From contig NW_003314261.1 in assembly GCF_000143415.4 (NCBI RefSeq), positions 3,014,366 to 3,078,365 of the forward strand: DNA of 64,000 nt, given 5' to 3'. The stretch is from Selaginella moellendorffii (lineage: Eukaryota; Streptophyta; Lycopodiopsida; Selaginellales; Selaginellaceae). Positions 20,606 to 30,346 of the stretch are shown here, piece by piece (position 1 is the stretch's first letter; every line of letters begins with the position of its first letter). Position numbers and translations under genes: made by a program. The notes under the pieces were generated by a model. The model worked only from the letters and a program-made list of their open reading frames with translations, made no database searches and was not told the origin of the DNA.

Positions 20606-21145
20606 AACCAAATGCCAGCTTCACAAGTTGCCCGAAAGTTGACGTTGAATCATGTGATTCCAGGAATGATTTCCAGAGCACTATGTAGAATTTTATCATC
20701 CTAGAGTTTCATAGGACACCCTTTGAGGGTGAAAACATCAACTCGCACCGCAGCAGGCACTAACACTACCAAAAGAAGAAGAACCAATCCAGTACGGAAA
20801 TTGACACTCCAACAACAAGGACTTGCACAAAGATGATGTGTCCTTCTATGAATGAGCCATGCTACACGGGCTTGAATGATTGAGTGGACACTAGTGTCGA
20901 ATCCAAGCCACAAAGTCCGGACCCATCCTCCCTCGTCAATCGGACCAATTTAGTACGGCTGGTGTCAAGTGAGTGTCAAGCAAAAGTGGAGGGGTCAATA
21001 GAAAACGAATTCCGTAGTTAGACCTCCCTTTGCCAATGAAACGAGTTCGAGGCGAAGGTCTTCAGGCAATATCCCAGGACACTTGGGCGACGAAATTGGA
21101 CCATGCAGAGAAACGACGAATCGGACGATGCACCTAACAAACAAA
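20606..21145. repeat. Diverged direct repeat, copy 2
   Basis: Second, slightly longer copy of 19555-19945 with the same order of conserved blocks. Its end lies about 640 bp before the EXL2 TATA box. Confidence 0.75.
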
Positions 21146-21784
21146 TGCTGTCCTCTTCTGATCCGGTGAGATCAGAAAACCAAGAAGTTTCGGGCTCACG
21201 GGAGCTCGCTGATCCCAAACCGATGGATCAATCATTGTCAGTCGAATCATCCATGACCAGGAAAATTTGGCAAGCCAGCTTTTATTCTCGATCGAATCGA
21301 ATTTGATGACGTTCGCTTCTCGAATCAGTCAATCGCCCGAATTACTTCTTTCCCGGCAAAAAGGTTTTTAAAAATTTGAACTTTGAATGCAAGGATATTC
21401 CCCACTCCACGTCAGCGATCCGCCTGACAGCTGGTGTCGATAAGCTCGCCGAGAGCAATCATTGAAAAACCACGCGCAGGGTAACGGGCGGCCCGATCGC
21501 GCTCTACGTGTCCCCCGTGACAACTGGCCTCCATCTTGACGCTACAGTTTTCCTACTGTGGCATTCACCATGGCGCCAGGACAGGTGTCAGACATCCATT
21601 GGCCTCCCCGAGAAATTCGAATGCCAGGAACTTACTTTTAGGGCTCCTGGGCGTGTGATGGAAGCTAAGCTATGGCTGGCGCCACCGCCACCGACGCACC
21701 ACTCCTCCTCCTCCTCTTTGCTCCACTGCGCGACAAAGTGCCATTAGCTTACCTACATTGGTGGCGTGGCGCTTTGTCTCGAGG

Positions 21785-21792
21785 TATATAAA
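21785..21792 (+). promoter_or_regulatory. TATA box of EXORDIUM-like gene 2
   Basis: TATATAAA 149 nt upstream of ATG 21934, nearly the same distance as in EXL1. It is followed by a TC run (about 21845-21862) in the 5' UTR, a usual plant Y-patch-like leader. Confidence 0.7.
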
Positions 21793-21933
21793 TCGCTGCA
21801 GGGAAGACGAGCTCGCTCGTTGTTTGTTTAATTCCTCCGTCTCCTCTCTCTCTCTCTCTCTCTTCTGTCCAGGGATTCCAATCGATCTTCTGGCAAGAAA
21901 TACTTGAATTCTATCGATTCTCCTGCCACGGAT

Positions 21934-22911
21934 ATGCCGATCGTCGCAAAGCTCGCGCTCCTGCTGCTACTGGCGATCGCGGCCAGGGCCGGCGCCGCCC
22001 CCTCGATCGATCGCCGCGCCACTCGCCAGCTCCAGGAGCTCGTCCCCACCGCGCCGCTCGTCCTCGATTACCACGGCGGGCGATTGCTCACCGGCCGCGG
22101 CTGCCTCATGGTCTTCCTCGTCTGGTACGGCGATTTCACGCCCGCCCAGCAATCCATCATCGTCGACTTCCTCCACTCCTTCAACGCATCCAACACGGCC
22201 TCGCCGTCCACGTACGGATTCTGGAAAATAATCTCCACCTACACGGACGCCACATCCAACCGCGTCAAATCCTCGGTGCGCCTGGGCGGTCAGATCTCGG
22301 TGGGCATTCCGCTGGGGAAGAGCCTCCACCGCAGCGACATTCCGCGCGTAATCGCCACCGCGCTGGCCAGTGCCAAGCTGCCAGCTCACCAGAAATCCCT
22401 CTACGTCCTCCTCACCGCCGCCGACGTGGCGGTGGAGCGCTTCTGCATGGACAGCTGCGCCACCCACTCCTACTTGAACGGCTCATTAGCCACGCGAGGA
22501 CCCCGGCTTCCGTACGCCTGGGTGGGCAATTCGGCCACCCAGTGCCCGGGCATGTGCGCCTGGCCATTCGCGCTACCCCAGTACGGACCCCGAGATAGCC
22601 AGCCACTCGTCCCGCCGAATGCTGACGTGGGCATGGACGGCATAGTGATCAACCTGGCGCTCATGCTGGCCGGCGCCGCCACCAATCCATTCGGCGATGG
22701 TTACTACCAGGGTGACGCTAGCGTCCCATTAGAGTCCGGTACGGCGTGTACGGGAATCTTCGGTACTGGATCGTACCCCGGCTATCCTGGAGAGTTGCTC
22801 GTCGATAAAACCAGCGGGAGTAGCTACAATGCGCAAGGTTTGGATGGCAGGAAGTTTTTGCTGCCGGCTGTGTGGAGCCCCGGGCTCAAGCAGTGCTCCA
22901 CGGGATTCTAA
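21934..22911 (+). CDS. EXL: EXORDIUM-like protein 2 (Phi-1 family)
   Basis: Single exon, 325 aa from ATG 21934; the frame is open 30 nt further 5' but without an ATG. Signal peptide at residues 1-22 (LALLLLLAIAARAGA). The Phi-1 domain shows APLVLDYHGGRLL, FLVWYGDFT, FWKIISTYTD, LYVLLTAADVAVERFC, YAWVGNSATQCPGMCAWPF, NPFGDGYYQGD, GYPGELL and a C-terminal FLLPAVW. It is a clear paralogue of the gene at 17476, sharing intronless structure, TATA spacing and cysteine positions, but the N-terminus and loops have diverged. A secreted cell-wall protein is expected; its biochemical role is unknown. Confidence 0.95.
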   Translation: MPIVAKLALLLLLAIAARAGAAPSIDRRATRQLQELVPTAPLVLDYHGGRLLTGRGCLMVFLVWYGDFTPAQQSIIVDFLHSFNASNTASPSTYGFWKIISTYTDATSNRVKSSVRLGGQISVGIPLGKSLHRSDIPRVIATALASAKLPAHQKSLYVLLTAADVAVERFCMDSCATHSYLNGSLATRGPRLPYAWVGNSATQCPGMCAWPFALPQYGPRDSQPLVPPNADVGMDGIVINLALMLAGAATNPFGDGYYQGDASVPLESGTACTGIFGTGSYPGYPGELLVDKTSGSSYNAQGLDGRKFLLPAVWSPGLKQCSTGF

Positions 22912-23208
22912 GATATATAGAGTTTCGCCAAAGTAACAAAAAAAAAGTTAGATACAGGATAGGTGGGTTTGAAGGAATGAGAAAAAACTTGTGAATCTTT
23001 GAAGGTTGTGACATACCCCATTTGGTTTGTTTCCTTCTGTTTTCCTGCTTCACGGGATCCTGGAAAGAAAGTTTCAAGTGAACTTGTACAGAAAACTTCT
23101 AAATGTTTATACTCATACCATTTGGTTGTGAAACTTTGCGAGATCCTGGAGAGGAAAGTTTGATCTAGAGTGAAACATGAAAGTTGAGACGGACATACCA
23201 TGCTGATG

Positions 23209-24687
23209 TCATGACTTTGCGGGTGATGGTGAGTGTTGCTCCGGAGGATTCATCCATTCGAAGTACGTGCATTTGCCACCCTCGGTGAGCGTCCAGTTGC
23301 CGCAGGACAGGAAGAACTTGCCTTGGTTCGGCCCGGCCTTTCTCACAAGTCTCGTCTTGCACTTTACCCCGCAGTAGCAAAGGTTATCTGCGCCGACGGT
23401 GATGCTCGTCTCGTCGATGTCACTGCTGCGTGGAAGAGCCTCGAGGATTTTCTTCAGCTTTGGCATGAACTCCGAGCTGATATTCGTGATGGCTGGCTTC
23501 CGGGAGCTCTGATGCTGGGTGAACCCGATCTGCATCCCGCGTCTCACGAGCTCCATTGCAAGCGAGGCGGTGTTCTTCGCGTCATCGAGACCACAGTGCT
23601 CTCGCCCTTGCCATTGCAGCCCGGCATGCTGCACAGCCTTTTTCAAGTTGAACTTGTCGCCAAACTTCTCCTGGAAACAAGACTTGAGATTTATCCACCT
23701 GCAAAGAGTTATAAGTAAGCTCAGGAAAGGAAAGATCCAAGCACTGGCGTCATACTTGTTGAAGTAGGACGGCTTCGTCAGACCCTTCAGCCGGCACTCA
23801 AAATCGAGCATGACTTTGCAGTCCCAGTCCGTCCAAGTTATCACCCCAAATCTCTTGCTCTTGACGCCTTTATCTTCAAGCCACTTGTCATGCTTGACCA
23901 AAGCCTCGGCCAAAGCCATTCCATTATCAACCTGGACAAGAAAGAAAAAACCTATAGCGTGAGCACGGAGAAAAAAAAAACTCGAAGAAACGAACTAAAC
24001 TACGAGCAAACGAACGAACTATTCTACAAGGAAAACGAACTAAACTACGATCAAAACGAACTAAAATACGAGCAAAGATGAAATAAACTACAAGCAAACT
24101 GCGAACTAAACTACGAGCAAAGATGAAGGGTGATGCATCGAAACCTGGGTCTGCTCAATACCGGTAAGCCGCTTGCAAAAATCCGTGAGCTGGGGATTGA
24201 ATGTGGGCTTGACATACGTCTGGAAGCTATCCTCCACTGATAAAGAATGCACCGCGACCAGGACCGAAGGAAACTCGATGATCTCCTGCGGGAAGAACAC
24301 GGTCGAGTCGCACGTTGCCTCGAAATCGATCACCACAAAGTAGTCGAAAGCCTGCTCCACAAGTTTCTGATCTATAGAAACTTCTCCATATTTCTTGGAC
24401 GACGAACTTCTAGCGTTTTCTTTGATCTCTCTCTGTTCCTGCGAGGCCTCCCTCAAAATCTCGCCCACTACCAGGTCTCCTACACGGCCATCCTCCGGCA
24501 AAAAATCCCCAGGCGTCTTTCTAGCGCTATCCGCCGCATCTGACGAAGAAATCTTACACTCGACCGCTACTACGCTCGATTGGAATCGCAAGCCGCTATA
24601 GCCGAATCGCGCACTATGAAAACTATGCCCGAGGAGCCGTCTCGCTAGCAGAAGCTCGCGGCATATCACCATTCTCTCCGCATTCAT
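23209..24687 (-). CDS. ERI-type DEDDh exonuclease with GRF zinc finger
   Basis: Minus-strand exons in coding order: 24145-24687, 23756-23931, 23209-23698 (1209 nt, 402 aa). Residues 1-40 are Arg/Ser/Leu-rich without early acidic runs, compatible with an organelle transit peptide. The exonuclease domain has Exo I FVVIDFEATCD (DxE) near residue 117, PQEIIEFPSVLV after it, a WTDWDCKVML segment, and Exo III with the DEDDh His and Asp in HCGLDDAKNTASLA. The C-terminus carries a GRF-type zinc finger (CYCG, then FFLSCGNW, ending CTYFEW). This layout matches ERI2/EXOD1-like 3'-5' exoribonucleases; ERI1 relatives trim small RNA and rRNA 3' ends. The substrate here is not known. The second intron is only 57 nt, a multiple of three without a stop; the first contains a minisatellite. 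The neighbour LpxK is upstream on the same strand. Confidence 0.9.
23991..24126. repeat. Intronic minisatellite, about 22-bp unit
   Basis: Six imperfect units of the form CGAACTAAACTACGAGCAAA, with some extended by GATG, inside intron 1 of the exonuclease gene. Copies 1, 3 and 6 are the closest to one another. Confidence 0.85.
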
Positions 24688-24763
24688 GAGCGCTCAAGCC
24701 GCCATTGCGTACCTCGCGATTCATCCAGCCTCCATTTCCCAGCCAGACCTAGCCATGGCCCAA

Positions 24764-24773
24764 AAACCCTAAA
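24764..24773 (-). promoter_or_regulatory. Telobox upstream of exonuclease gene
   Basis: AAACCCTAAA on the plus strand (TTTAGGGTTT in gene direction) 77 nt upstream of the exonuclease ATG, within the 158-bp gap to the LpxK stop. Confidence 0.5.
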
Positions 24774-24845
24774 CCTCCGACTAAAAGAGAATCTTTTCAA
24801 ATGTATGAATCGCACGGCTCACATTAAATCCTCAATGTAATTTTC

Positions 24846-26375
24846 CTAATTGGCCATGGTATTCGCGAGCAAATCCATGAAATCTTGCGAATTTATCACC
24901 TTAAGAGCCGAGCACAGCACCAAAACTTCGTGACGCTTCCACAATTCGGGGTGTCGCAAGTAATCCTTTTCAGATGTTACAGCAACTACGACCTCGCGAG
25001 TGCTTTTCTTCAGCTCTAAAATCTTTTCCTCCATAGCCACCATGTCCTGGAAGTTAGCCACGAAATCACCGAACATGGTTGGACAATACTAAGAAAAAAT
25101 CAGCACACCTCCGCTTGAAATATATGGTGATCATTATAATCCAGTCTGTGAACTTCCGAAGGTCCAAGCTATCCATAAACGAAGTTCTATCATCGCCAAG
25201 GATTCGAGGTAAACTAGTGATACCTGAACGAGGCAGAGAGACATGGAGTCCGGGCATCCCACACCGGAGATGCAAACAACCACGGCACCCTCGACAGAAG
25301 TTAATGCAAGCGATCGATCTTGTGACGGGCAGAAAAACTGTTGCGGAGCCATCTCGGAGAAGGCAAAAACTGGCTTTGATCCATCCAAATGGCCTTCCAG
25401 GATGGATACAATGGCTCCGAGTCTTTTTGTCGAAACCTGAAAGAAAAGTACTCGTTACTGAAAGAACCGAGGTTTGGAGCTTACAAGGTTTGCGTGGTGA
25501 ACGACGATAACTTGGGCTCGTCGTAGAGAATCAAGAGGTTCACGCAGAGGGCCCCAAGGGATCATCCTCTCGTTTCCAAACAGTGTCACGGCATTCACCA
25601 TGACAATCTCAACGTCCCTTGCTATCCTGAGATGCTGTCAAATGCCAAAGAGAAGGAGAAAAGAAGAGAAGGAAAGTGAGACCTCGTCTATGCGAACTTA
25701 AGCAAACAAACCTGCATACCATCATCAAGAATGGCAACTCCAATCTCAGAGTTTCTAGACCAAGCCCGTGGATTGCCTCCAAAGTCGATCAACTTGGCAA
25801 GCGATCTTCTTCTGGCCGTGTCCTGCTTGCCACACTGCTCCAGAATCGAAAGCGCGGATTTCACCCTGTCAGCTCCAACTCCAAGCCTGACGGGAGAGCC
25901 TTGAAAATGCTTCCCCAGCATTCGAGCTTCATCCCCACCTCCATATCCCTGCTCAGTTCCAGCAAGATGAATGCTGGAAAAAACGAAACTAGAAGGTTGT
26001 ACCCTTGTGAGAACAATTGGATTGATTCCAGCGTAAACGAAGCACCATGCAAGAAACTCCGCCATGGGTGTCTTCCCATTTCCGCCCCAAGTCACATTTC
26101 CAACGCTCACAACCGGCACCGGCAGTCTGGATGGAAGCGCAAGCTCTCTATCGAAACTAGGAGCGAAAGCAATTCAATTACCTCGTTGCCCGAAAAATTC
26201 CTGCATCGTAGAGCATTCGCCGGGCGCGCACCACTGCAGCGTACACCGAGCTGGACACCCGCAGTAGCGGAGAAATGCGGCGCTCCAGGAGCGGCAAGCT
26301 GCGGGCATCGGAGGCAGCGGCAATGCGCACGACCGCATCGCGCAATCGCTTCTTCTCCCGCGCTGCTATGATCAT
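24846..26375 (-). CDS. LPXK: Tetraacyldisaccharide 4'-kinase (LpxK)
   Basis: Seven minus-strand exons in coding order: 26182-26375, 26003-26126, 25712-25948, 25485-25634, 25224-25436, 25109-25168, 24846-25046 (1179 nt, 392 aa). LpxK phosphorylates the 4' position of the lipid A disaccharide; plants keep this pathway, and its enzymes are mitochondrial in Arabidopsis. Diagnostic features are the P-loop-like VSVGNVTWGGNGKTP near residue 75, LTRGYGGGDEARML, VGVGADR, AILDDGMQH, GPLREPL, VIVVHHANL, the RLDYNDHHIF block and VAVTSEKDY near the C-terminus. The N-terminus (MIIAAREKKRLRDAVVRIA) is basic and amphipathic, suitable for targeting. Introns are 48-77 nt; the 54-nt one at 25949-26002 is in frame without a stop. 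The start codon is 51 bp from that of RPC9 on the other strand. Confidence 0.95.
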
Positions 26376-26426
26376 AAACCCTAAAAAAATAAAGATTTAG
26401 GGTTCTTGAGCGCAAAAGGCCTAGCG
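26376..26426. promoter_or_regulatory. 51-bp bidirectional LpxK/RPC9 start region
   Basis: All sequence between the two divergent start codons. It contains AACCCTAAA (26377-26385) and its exact mirror TTTAGGGTT (26396-26404), separated by 10 A/T-rich bases. Either transcription starts within these 51 bp or the 5' UTRs overlap and each gene's promoter lies inside the other. Confidence 0.8.
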
Positions 26427-27458
26427 ATGAAAATGTAAGCGCAACGTCTGCGAATCGTGTGGTGGGTTTGACTGGCTTGAATCGCTGTTGGGCAGCATCG
26501 AGGCGCACACTGGAATCCTCAGCAACCTCGAGGTGCTGGATTTGCTGCGCAAGCGAGGAGCCGACCAGGGTTTTGCGGGAGCTGTGAGTACCGTAACGCA
26601 GTCCGAGCTCAAGGTAAAGAAAGCCACAGAACTTGTGTGAGTAAGAGAATTAGAGAGCACTGATCGATCGATGGTTTTTGCGAGCTTCTAGGTGTACGAC
26701 TATCTCATCCACACGCCCGCTGCCACACAGTCCCGAGAGAGCTTGGCGAAGCTATCCAAAGAGCCCCTGGCAGCCCGGCTACTCAGGCCGGAACGCTTGC
26801 AAGTCGCGAACTTACGCCCAGCTTCCGCTGTGGAAGTTCATCTGGTAAGACATCTCTTCACTCAGAGACAGAGACGAGAAAGATCTCTCTCTCTCTCTCT
26901 CTCTCTCTCTGGTAGACTCATCTCTCTGGCTCTTTGTCTGGTTGATCTCTCTCTCTCTGGTAGACGTATCGTCTCATCTTTCGCTCTCCTCTCTCTCGGT
27001 GGGAGTTCTTCTGGTGAGACGTCCTTGCTTCTTTCTCTCTCTGGTAGCCGTATCGTCTCATCTCCGGTATCGCTTTGGTAGACGTCTCGTCTCGTCTATC
27101 TCTTTCTCTCTCCCTCTCTGGAAGATCAGTAGCAATTTGCACCCAGGAAATGCAAGGTTCATGCACGAGACAGCCACTAGACATGGATCGACAGAAACTT
27201 TCATATATCTTTGTTTAGAGTCTCCAAGCATGAGCAGTGACGACCAGCTCTGTCAAACAGATTGTCGAGGATATCCAAAACAGGTTCACCGACGAGGAAG
27301 TGGAGGAGCTCGTCAGCCGCGTGAACCAAGTACTGCCCGCGCCCGCTCCATCTTCGGCTGCTCCTGAGGCACAAGGGGCAGCAGCAGCAGCGCTTGACAT
27401 CGATCCGGATGATGACGACGCCCAATTAATGGACTGGACGACGCAGCCAACGCTATAA
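26427..27458 (+). CDS. RPC9: RNA polymerase III subunit RPC9 (Rpc17/CRCP)
   Basis: Four coding exons: 26427-26434, 26496-26613, 26692-26844, 27261-27458 (477 nt, 158 aa). Small RPB4-family subunit of the Pol III stalk; with RPC8/Rpc25 it helps initiation on tRNA and 5S rRNA genes. Family features are MKIIEAHTGILSNLEVLDLLRKRGA at the N-terminus, SELKVYDYLIHTPAATQSRES, VANLRPASAVEVHL, and IVEDIQNRFTDEEVEELVSRVNQVLP. A short acidic tail follows. The first coding exon has only 8 nt; the call rests on the conserved plant MKI start and correct splice phase. The last intron is 416 nt, long for this region, and full of CT repeats with a recurring GGTAGAC. Confidence 0.92.
26845..27260 (+). repeat. 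CT-rich intron repeats in RPC9
   Basis: RPC9 intron 3 holds CT microsatellite runs, the longest near 26885-26910, interspersed with irregular copies of GGTAGAC(G)TAT/TCTCGTCTC. This accounts for its large size. Confidence 0.7.
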
Positions 27459-27486
27459 ACTCCGGAGAGCAAGGGAGGACTTCCGT

Positions 27487-27697
27487 CACAGAGAGAGAGA
27501 GAGAGAGAGAGAACTATTCCTTGCTCTGATTTTGATATATAGATTTGATCCTGTCCTCCATCTTTGTAGCTAAACTCCACTCCACTTGAGAGAGACACAG
27601 AGAGAGAGAGAGAGAGAGAGCTATTCCTTGCTCCGATTTTGATATATAGATTTGATCCTGTCCTCCATCTTTGTAGCTAAACTCCACTCCACTTGAG
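27487..27697. repeat. Tandem duplication in RPC9 3' region
   Basis: Two near-identical units, 27487-27590 and 27596-27697: CACAG, a GA run, then about 78 bp that differ by one base (CTCTGAT versus CTCCGAT). They lie just after the RPC9 stop. AATAAA at 27718-27723 follows and may be the poly(A) signal. Confidence 0.9.
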
Positions 27698-27723
27698 GAA
27701 GAAATTGGAAGAAGGGGAATAAA

Positions 27724-28555
27724 AAACTGGACAAAGGAAGAGGGACAGACAGACAGAGCTAACAGGTTCGCTGTGTTTGGTGCGTGTGTAGGTTACAGAA
27801 GCAGCAGCAAAACAGAGCAGTGTATGCGACAGAGCACGATATGGATGAGAAGAAAACAAGAGTGGAGACTTCGCCGGATGATCCAAATCCAAAGCACCGT
27901 CGCTAAGCAAGCGCAAGCGCAGTCGCGTTAGCTTAGTCGCGTAATCCGGGGGGGCGACGGTGGCGGTGGCGGGGCGTGTTGTGATGATGGATGGATCGCA
28001 GTTTCCTCATGAGGCAAGCAAGGGAAAAAAGGAGCGAGCCAATTGCAGCCACGCTCGCCAAGGGCCAACATTGCAACAAACAAAAGCGAAAACCGAAAGG
28101 CCAGCAAAGCCAACTAGAGCTCGCTTGCAGCTCGCTCGCTCGCTTCGTATCGCTTTTGCCATCGCCCAAAAGCGGTGCGTTGTGTTTTCCCGGCTAGCGT
28201 TACGAGTTTTAATGGTACCAGCAGCGCGCAGAGCCTTATAGCGACACTCGTGACACGGCGGCGAGCGAGAGGTGCGCGAATGAGATGTGCACAAAGTGCA
28301 AGTTGCAAGTTGCAAGGCCCCGGGAGAGCGAAAGTTTCTCGCTCCGTCGCAGAGGAAAAAGATAAACGGCGAAAAAGCGCGGGCTGGCCGCTTGCGCGCT
28401 TCAGGTTGAGGGATCCAGATCTGAGAACGAAACAGCTCCGCCCGCGCGCAGAATCAGAGCAGAGGAAAATTTTGCGATCGCGGTTTTATCCGCCCACGCA
28501 CGGTTCCTTCCTTCGCACGCGCCAAGCGCGCGAAACCAAACAAGCGCCAAGAACC
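27724..28555. other. RPC9 to MAPKKK convergent gap
   Basis: No gene is supported between the convergent RPC9 (+) and the first MAP kinase kinase kinase (-). The stretch is GC-rich in its second half. Confidence 0.5.
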
Positions 28556-30346
28556 CTAAAAAACAGGGGGGGGCCAAAGAGTACTACTGTTTTTACGGTT
28601 GGAAGACAAGGATTTTCTTTTACTTTTCTTTTTCTTCCTCCATCTTCTTGACGAGGAATCAAACAGAAGCAAGAACAATGCGAGACGCTTCCGGCTCTTG
28701 CACTCCACGCATGAATCCGGCAATCCTAGCTCATCATCGCCGTCAGCGGCAGCAATGATCCACCTCCCTCGTCGCCTCCTCCGCTTCTTCTTCTTCTTCC
28801 TGGATCGATTCTTCTTCCTCCGCCGGGGCGGCGGATCTTTCCCGCATTGCCAAGGGCGGCGATCGGATCTGGAGGAGGAGGAGGAGCCGGGGGGGAATCC
28901 AATCCGGTGGCCTTCTTGTTGGAGCAAACTCGCGCGGTAGAATTTCGGTTGTGGATTCGTCCACGCCCAAAACTCGTAACAGAAAACCAAACCGCAAGAA
29001 GACGAAGAAGTCGAGGAAGAAGAGGCCTCTTCCTCGGCATGATCCACCGGCGATGATTCCAAACTCCTCACACCCTTTTCTTCTTCTTCTTCTTCTTCCT
29101 CTTGATCTTCCACCTCGAGCTCCACTTCCACCGCTTTGCGCTCATCATCATCGCTGCTGGCATCGACAACCTCGCCATCCTCCCCGGACTCGAAATCCGA
29201 GAGGAGATTGAATGGGTCCGGGAGATTCCAGTTGTTTCCCCCTTGCGGCGATCGCACAACGATCCACTTGCCCCCCGCGGAGCTCGGGCTCATCCCCGGA
29301 TCGCTCCCGTGACCCTGATCATCCCAGTTGCCGCAAACTTCCAATCTGGGACGAACCAATCGCCGCCTCTCCGCGACTCCTTTCTCCTCCTCCTCCTCCG
29401 CCACCACCGGCATCTCCGCCAGGAGCTTGGTAATCTGGACGCTGTCCAAATCCCCTGCGCTAGCTCGCCGCGGCGCCGCGATCAGCGACGGCGATGGCGA
29501 TTCCATGGCCTCCATCACAAATGGGTGCTGGAGGAGCTGGGCGCTCGTCCACCGCTCCCGGGGATCCCTCCTCAGGCAATTCATCACGAAATCCTTGCCC
29601 TGCTCGGACAGCCACCGCGGCAGCTCGGGCAGCTCCTCGCTACACCCGATCCGGTAGAGCGCCGAGAATGTGTGCTTGACATCGCCCCAGGGCGCGCGGC
29701 CGGTGATCATCTCCAGAACCGTGCATCCCAGCGACCAGATGTCCGAGGCCGTGCCCTGTTCTTCCTGCCGGACCACCTCGGGCGCCATCCACAGCGGCGT
29801 CCCCTTGATCATGGGCGATTGCTGGTGGTGCTGGTAGGGGGCGGCGCCGCTCAGGCGCTTGGCGGCGCCGAAGTCCGCGAGCTTGACGCCGGTGGCGCCG
29901 ACGAGGACGTTCTTCCCCTTGATGTCGCAGTGCACGATCCCGCGCCGGTGGAGGAAGTCGAGGCCTTCGAGGATCCCCCGGGTGTAGATCCTCGCCAGGG
30001 ATTCGTGGAGCTTGCCGCCCAGCTTGGCCATGAGATCGGCGATGCTGCCGCCGGGCATGTACTCGAGGAAGACGCTGCGCACCGGCTGCCCCGATTCCGC
30101 CGAGCTCGACCACGCCGATCCCAGGCACTTGACGATCCGGGGAGAGGATTGGAGGCTCTGGAGGATCGACAGCTCGTTTTCCAGCGCCAGCAGCGCGCCA
30201 TCGCTGGACCGCCCGCCGCTACACTCGGTCGATTTCACCGCGAACAGATCCCCTGTTTCGTTGTCCACCGCCAAATTCACGCTGCCGAAGGCCCCCGCGC
30301 CGATGAGACCGCCGCACACCCACGACCTCACGACCCGATCGGCCAT
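28556..30346 (-). CDS. MAPKKK, MEKK subfamily (MAPKKK15-21 type), copy 1
   Basis: Intronless frame, 596 codons from the ATG at 30346. Ser/Thr kinase domain at residues about 9-275: glycine loop GAGAFGSV, VAIK lysine in FAVKS (K38), helix C Glu in ALENE, catalytic HCDIKGKN (HCD in place of HRD, usual in this plant clade), LADFGAAKR, and the MEKK signature GTPLWMAPEV followed by SDIWSLGCTVLEM. Arabidopsis MAPKKK17/18 of this clade act in ABA signalling; the role here is inferred. After the kinase domain come an acidic stretch and a KWIVVRSPQG motif shared with copy 2. The last roughly 150 residues are poly-Ser, poly-Glu and poly-Lys/Arg and unlike copy 2, so the true C-terminus may be earlier or follow an unrecognised splice. 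Confidence 0.85.
   Translation of the reverse strand: MADRVVRSWVCGGLIGAGAFGSVNLAVDNETGDLFAVKSTECSGGRSSDGALLALENELSILQSLQSSPRIVKCLGSAWSSSAESGQPVRSVFLEYMPGGSIADLMAKLGGKLHESLARIYTRGILEGLDFLHRRGIVHCDIKGKNVLVGATGVKLADFGAAKRLSGAAPYQHHQQSPMIKGTPLWMAPEVVRQEEQGTASDIWSLGCTVLEMITGRAPWGDVKHTFSALYRIGCSEELPELPRWLSEQGKDFVMNCLRRDPRERWTSAQLLQHPFVMEAMESPSPSLIAAPRRASAGDLDSVQITKLLAEMPVVAEEEEEKGVAERRRLVRPRLEVCGNWDDQGHGSDPGMSPSSAGGKWIVVRSPQGGNNWNLPDPFNLLSDFESGEDGEVVDASSDDDERKAVEVELEVEDQEEEEEEEEKGVRSLESSPVDHAEEEASSSSTSSSSCGLVFCYEFWAWTNPQPKFYRASLLQQEGHRIGFPPGSSSSSRSDRRPWQCGKDPPPRRRKKNRSRKKKKKRRRRRGRWIIAAADGDDELGLPDSCVECKSRKRLALFLLLFDSSSRRWRKKKKSKRKSLSSNRKNSSTLWPPPVF

Larger units (their letters stand above)
18469..21784. 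other. Inter-EXL region with diverged direct repeats
   Basis: Starts with the EXL1 3' UTR (AATAAA at 18671-18676). From about 19550 it holds two diverged direct-repeat blocks, listed separately, and then the EXL2 promoter. No coding region is supported: the frames are short and do not match between repeat copies. Confidence 0.55.
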
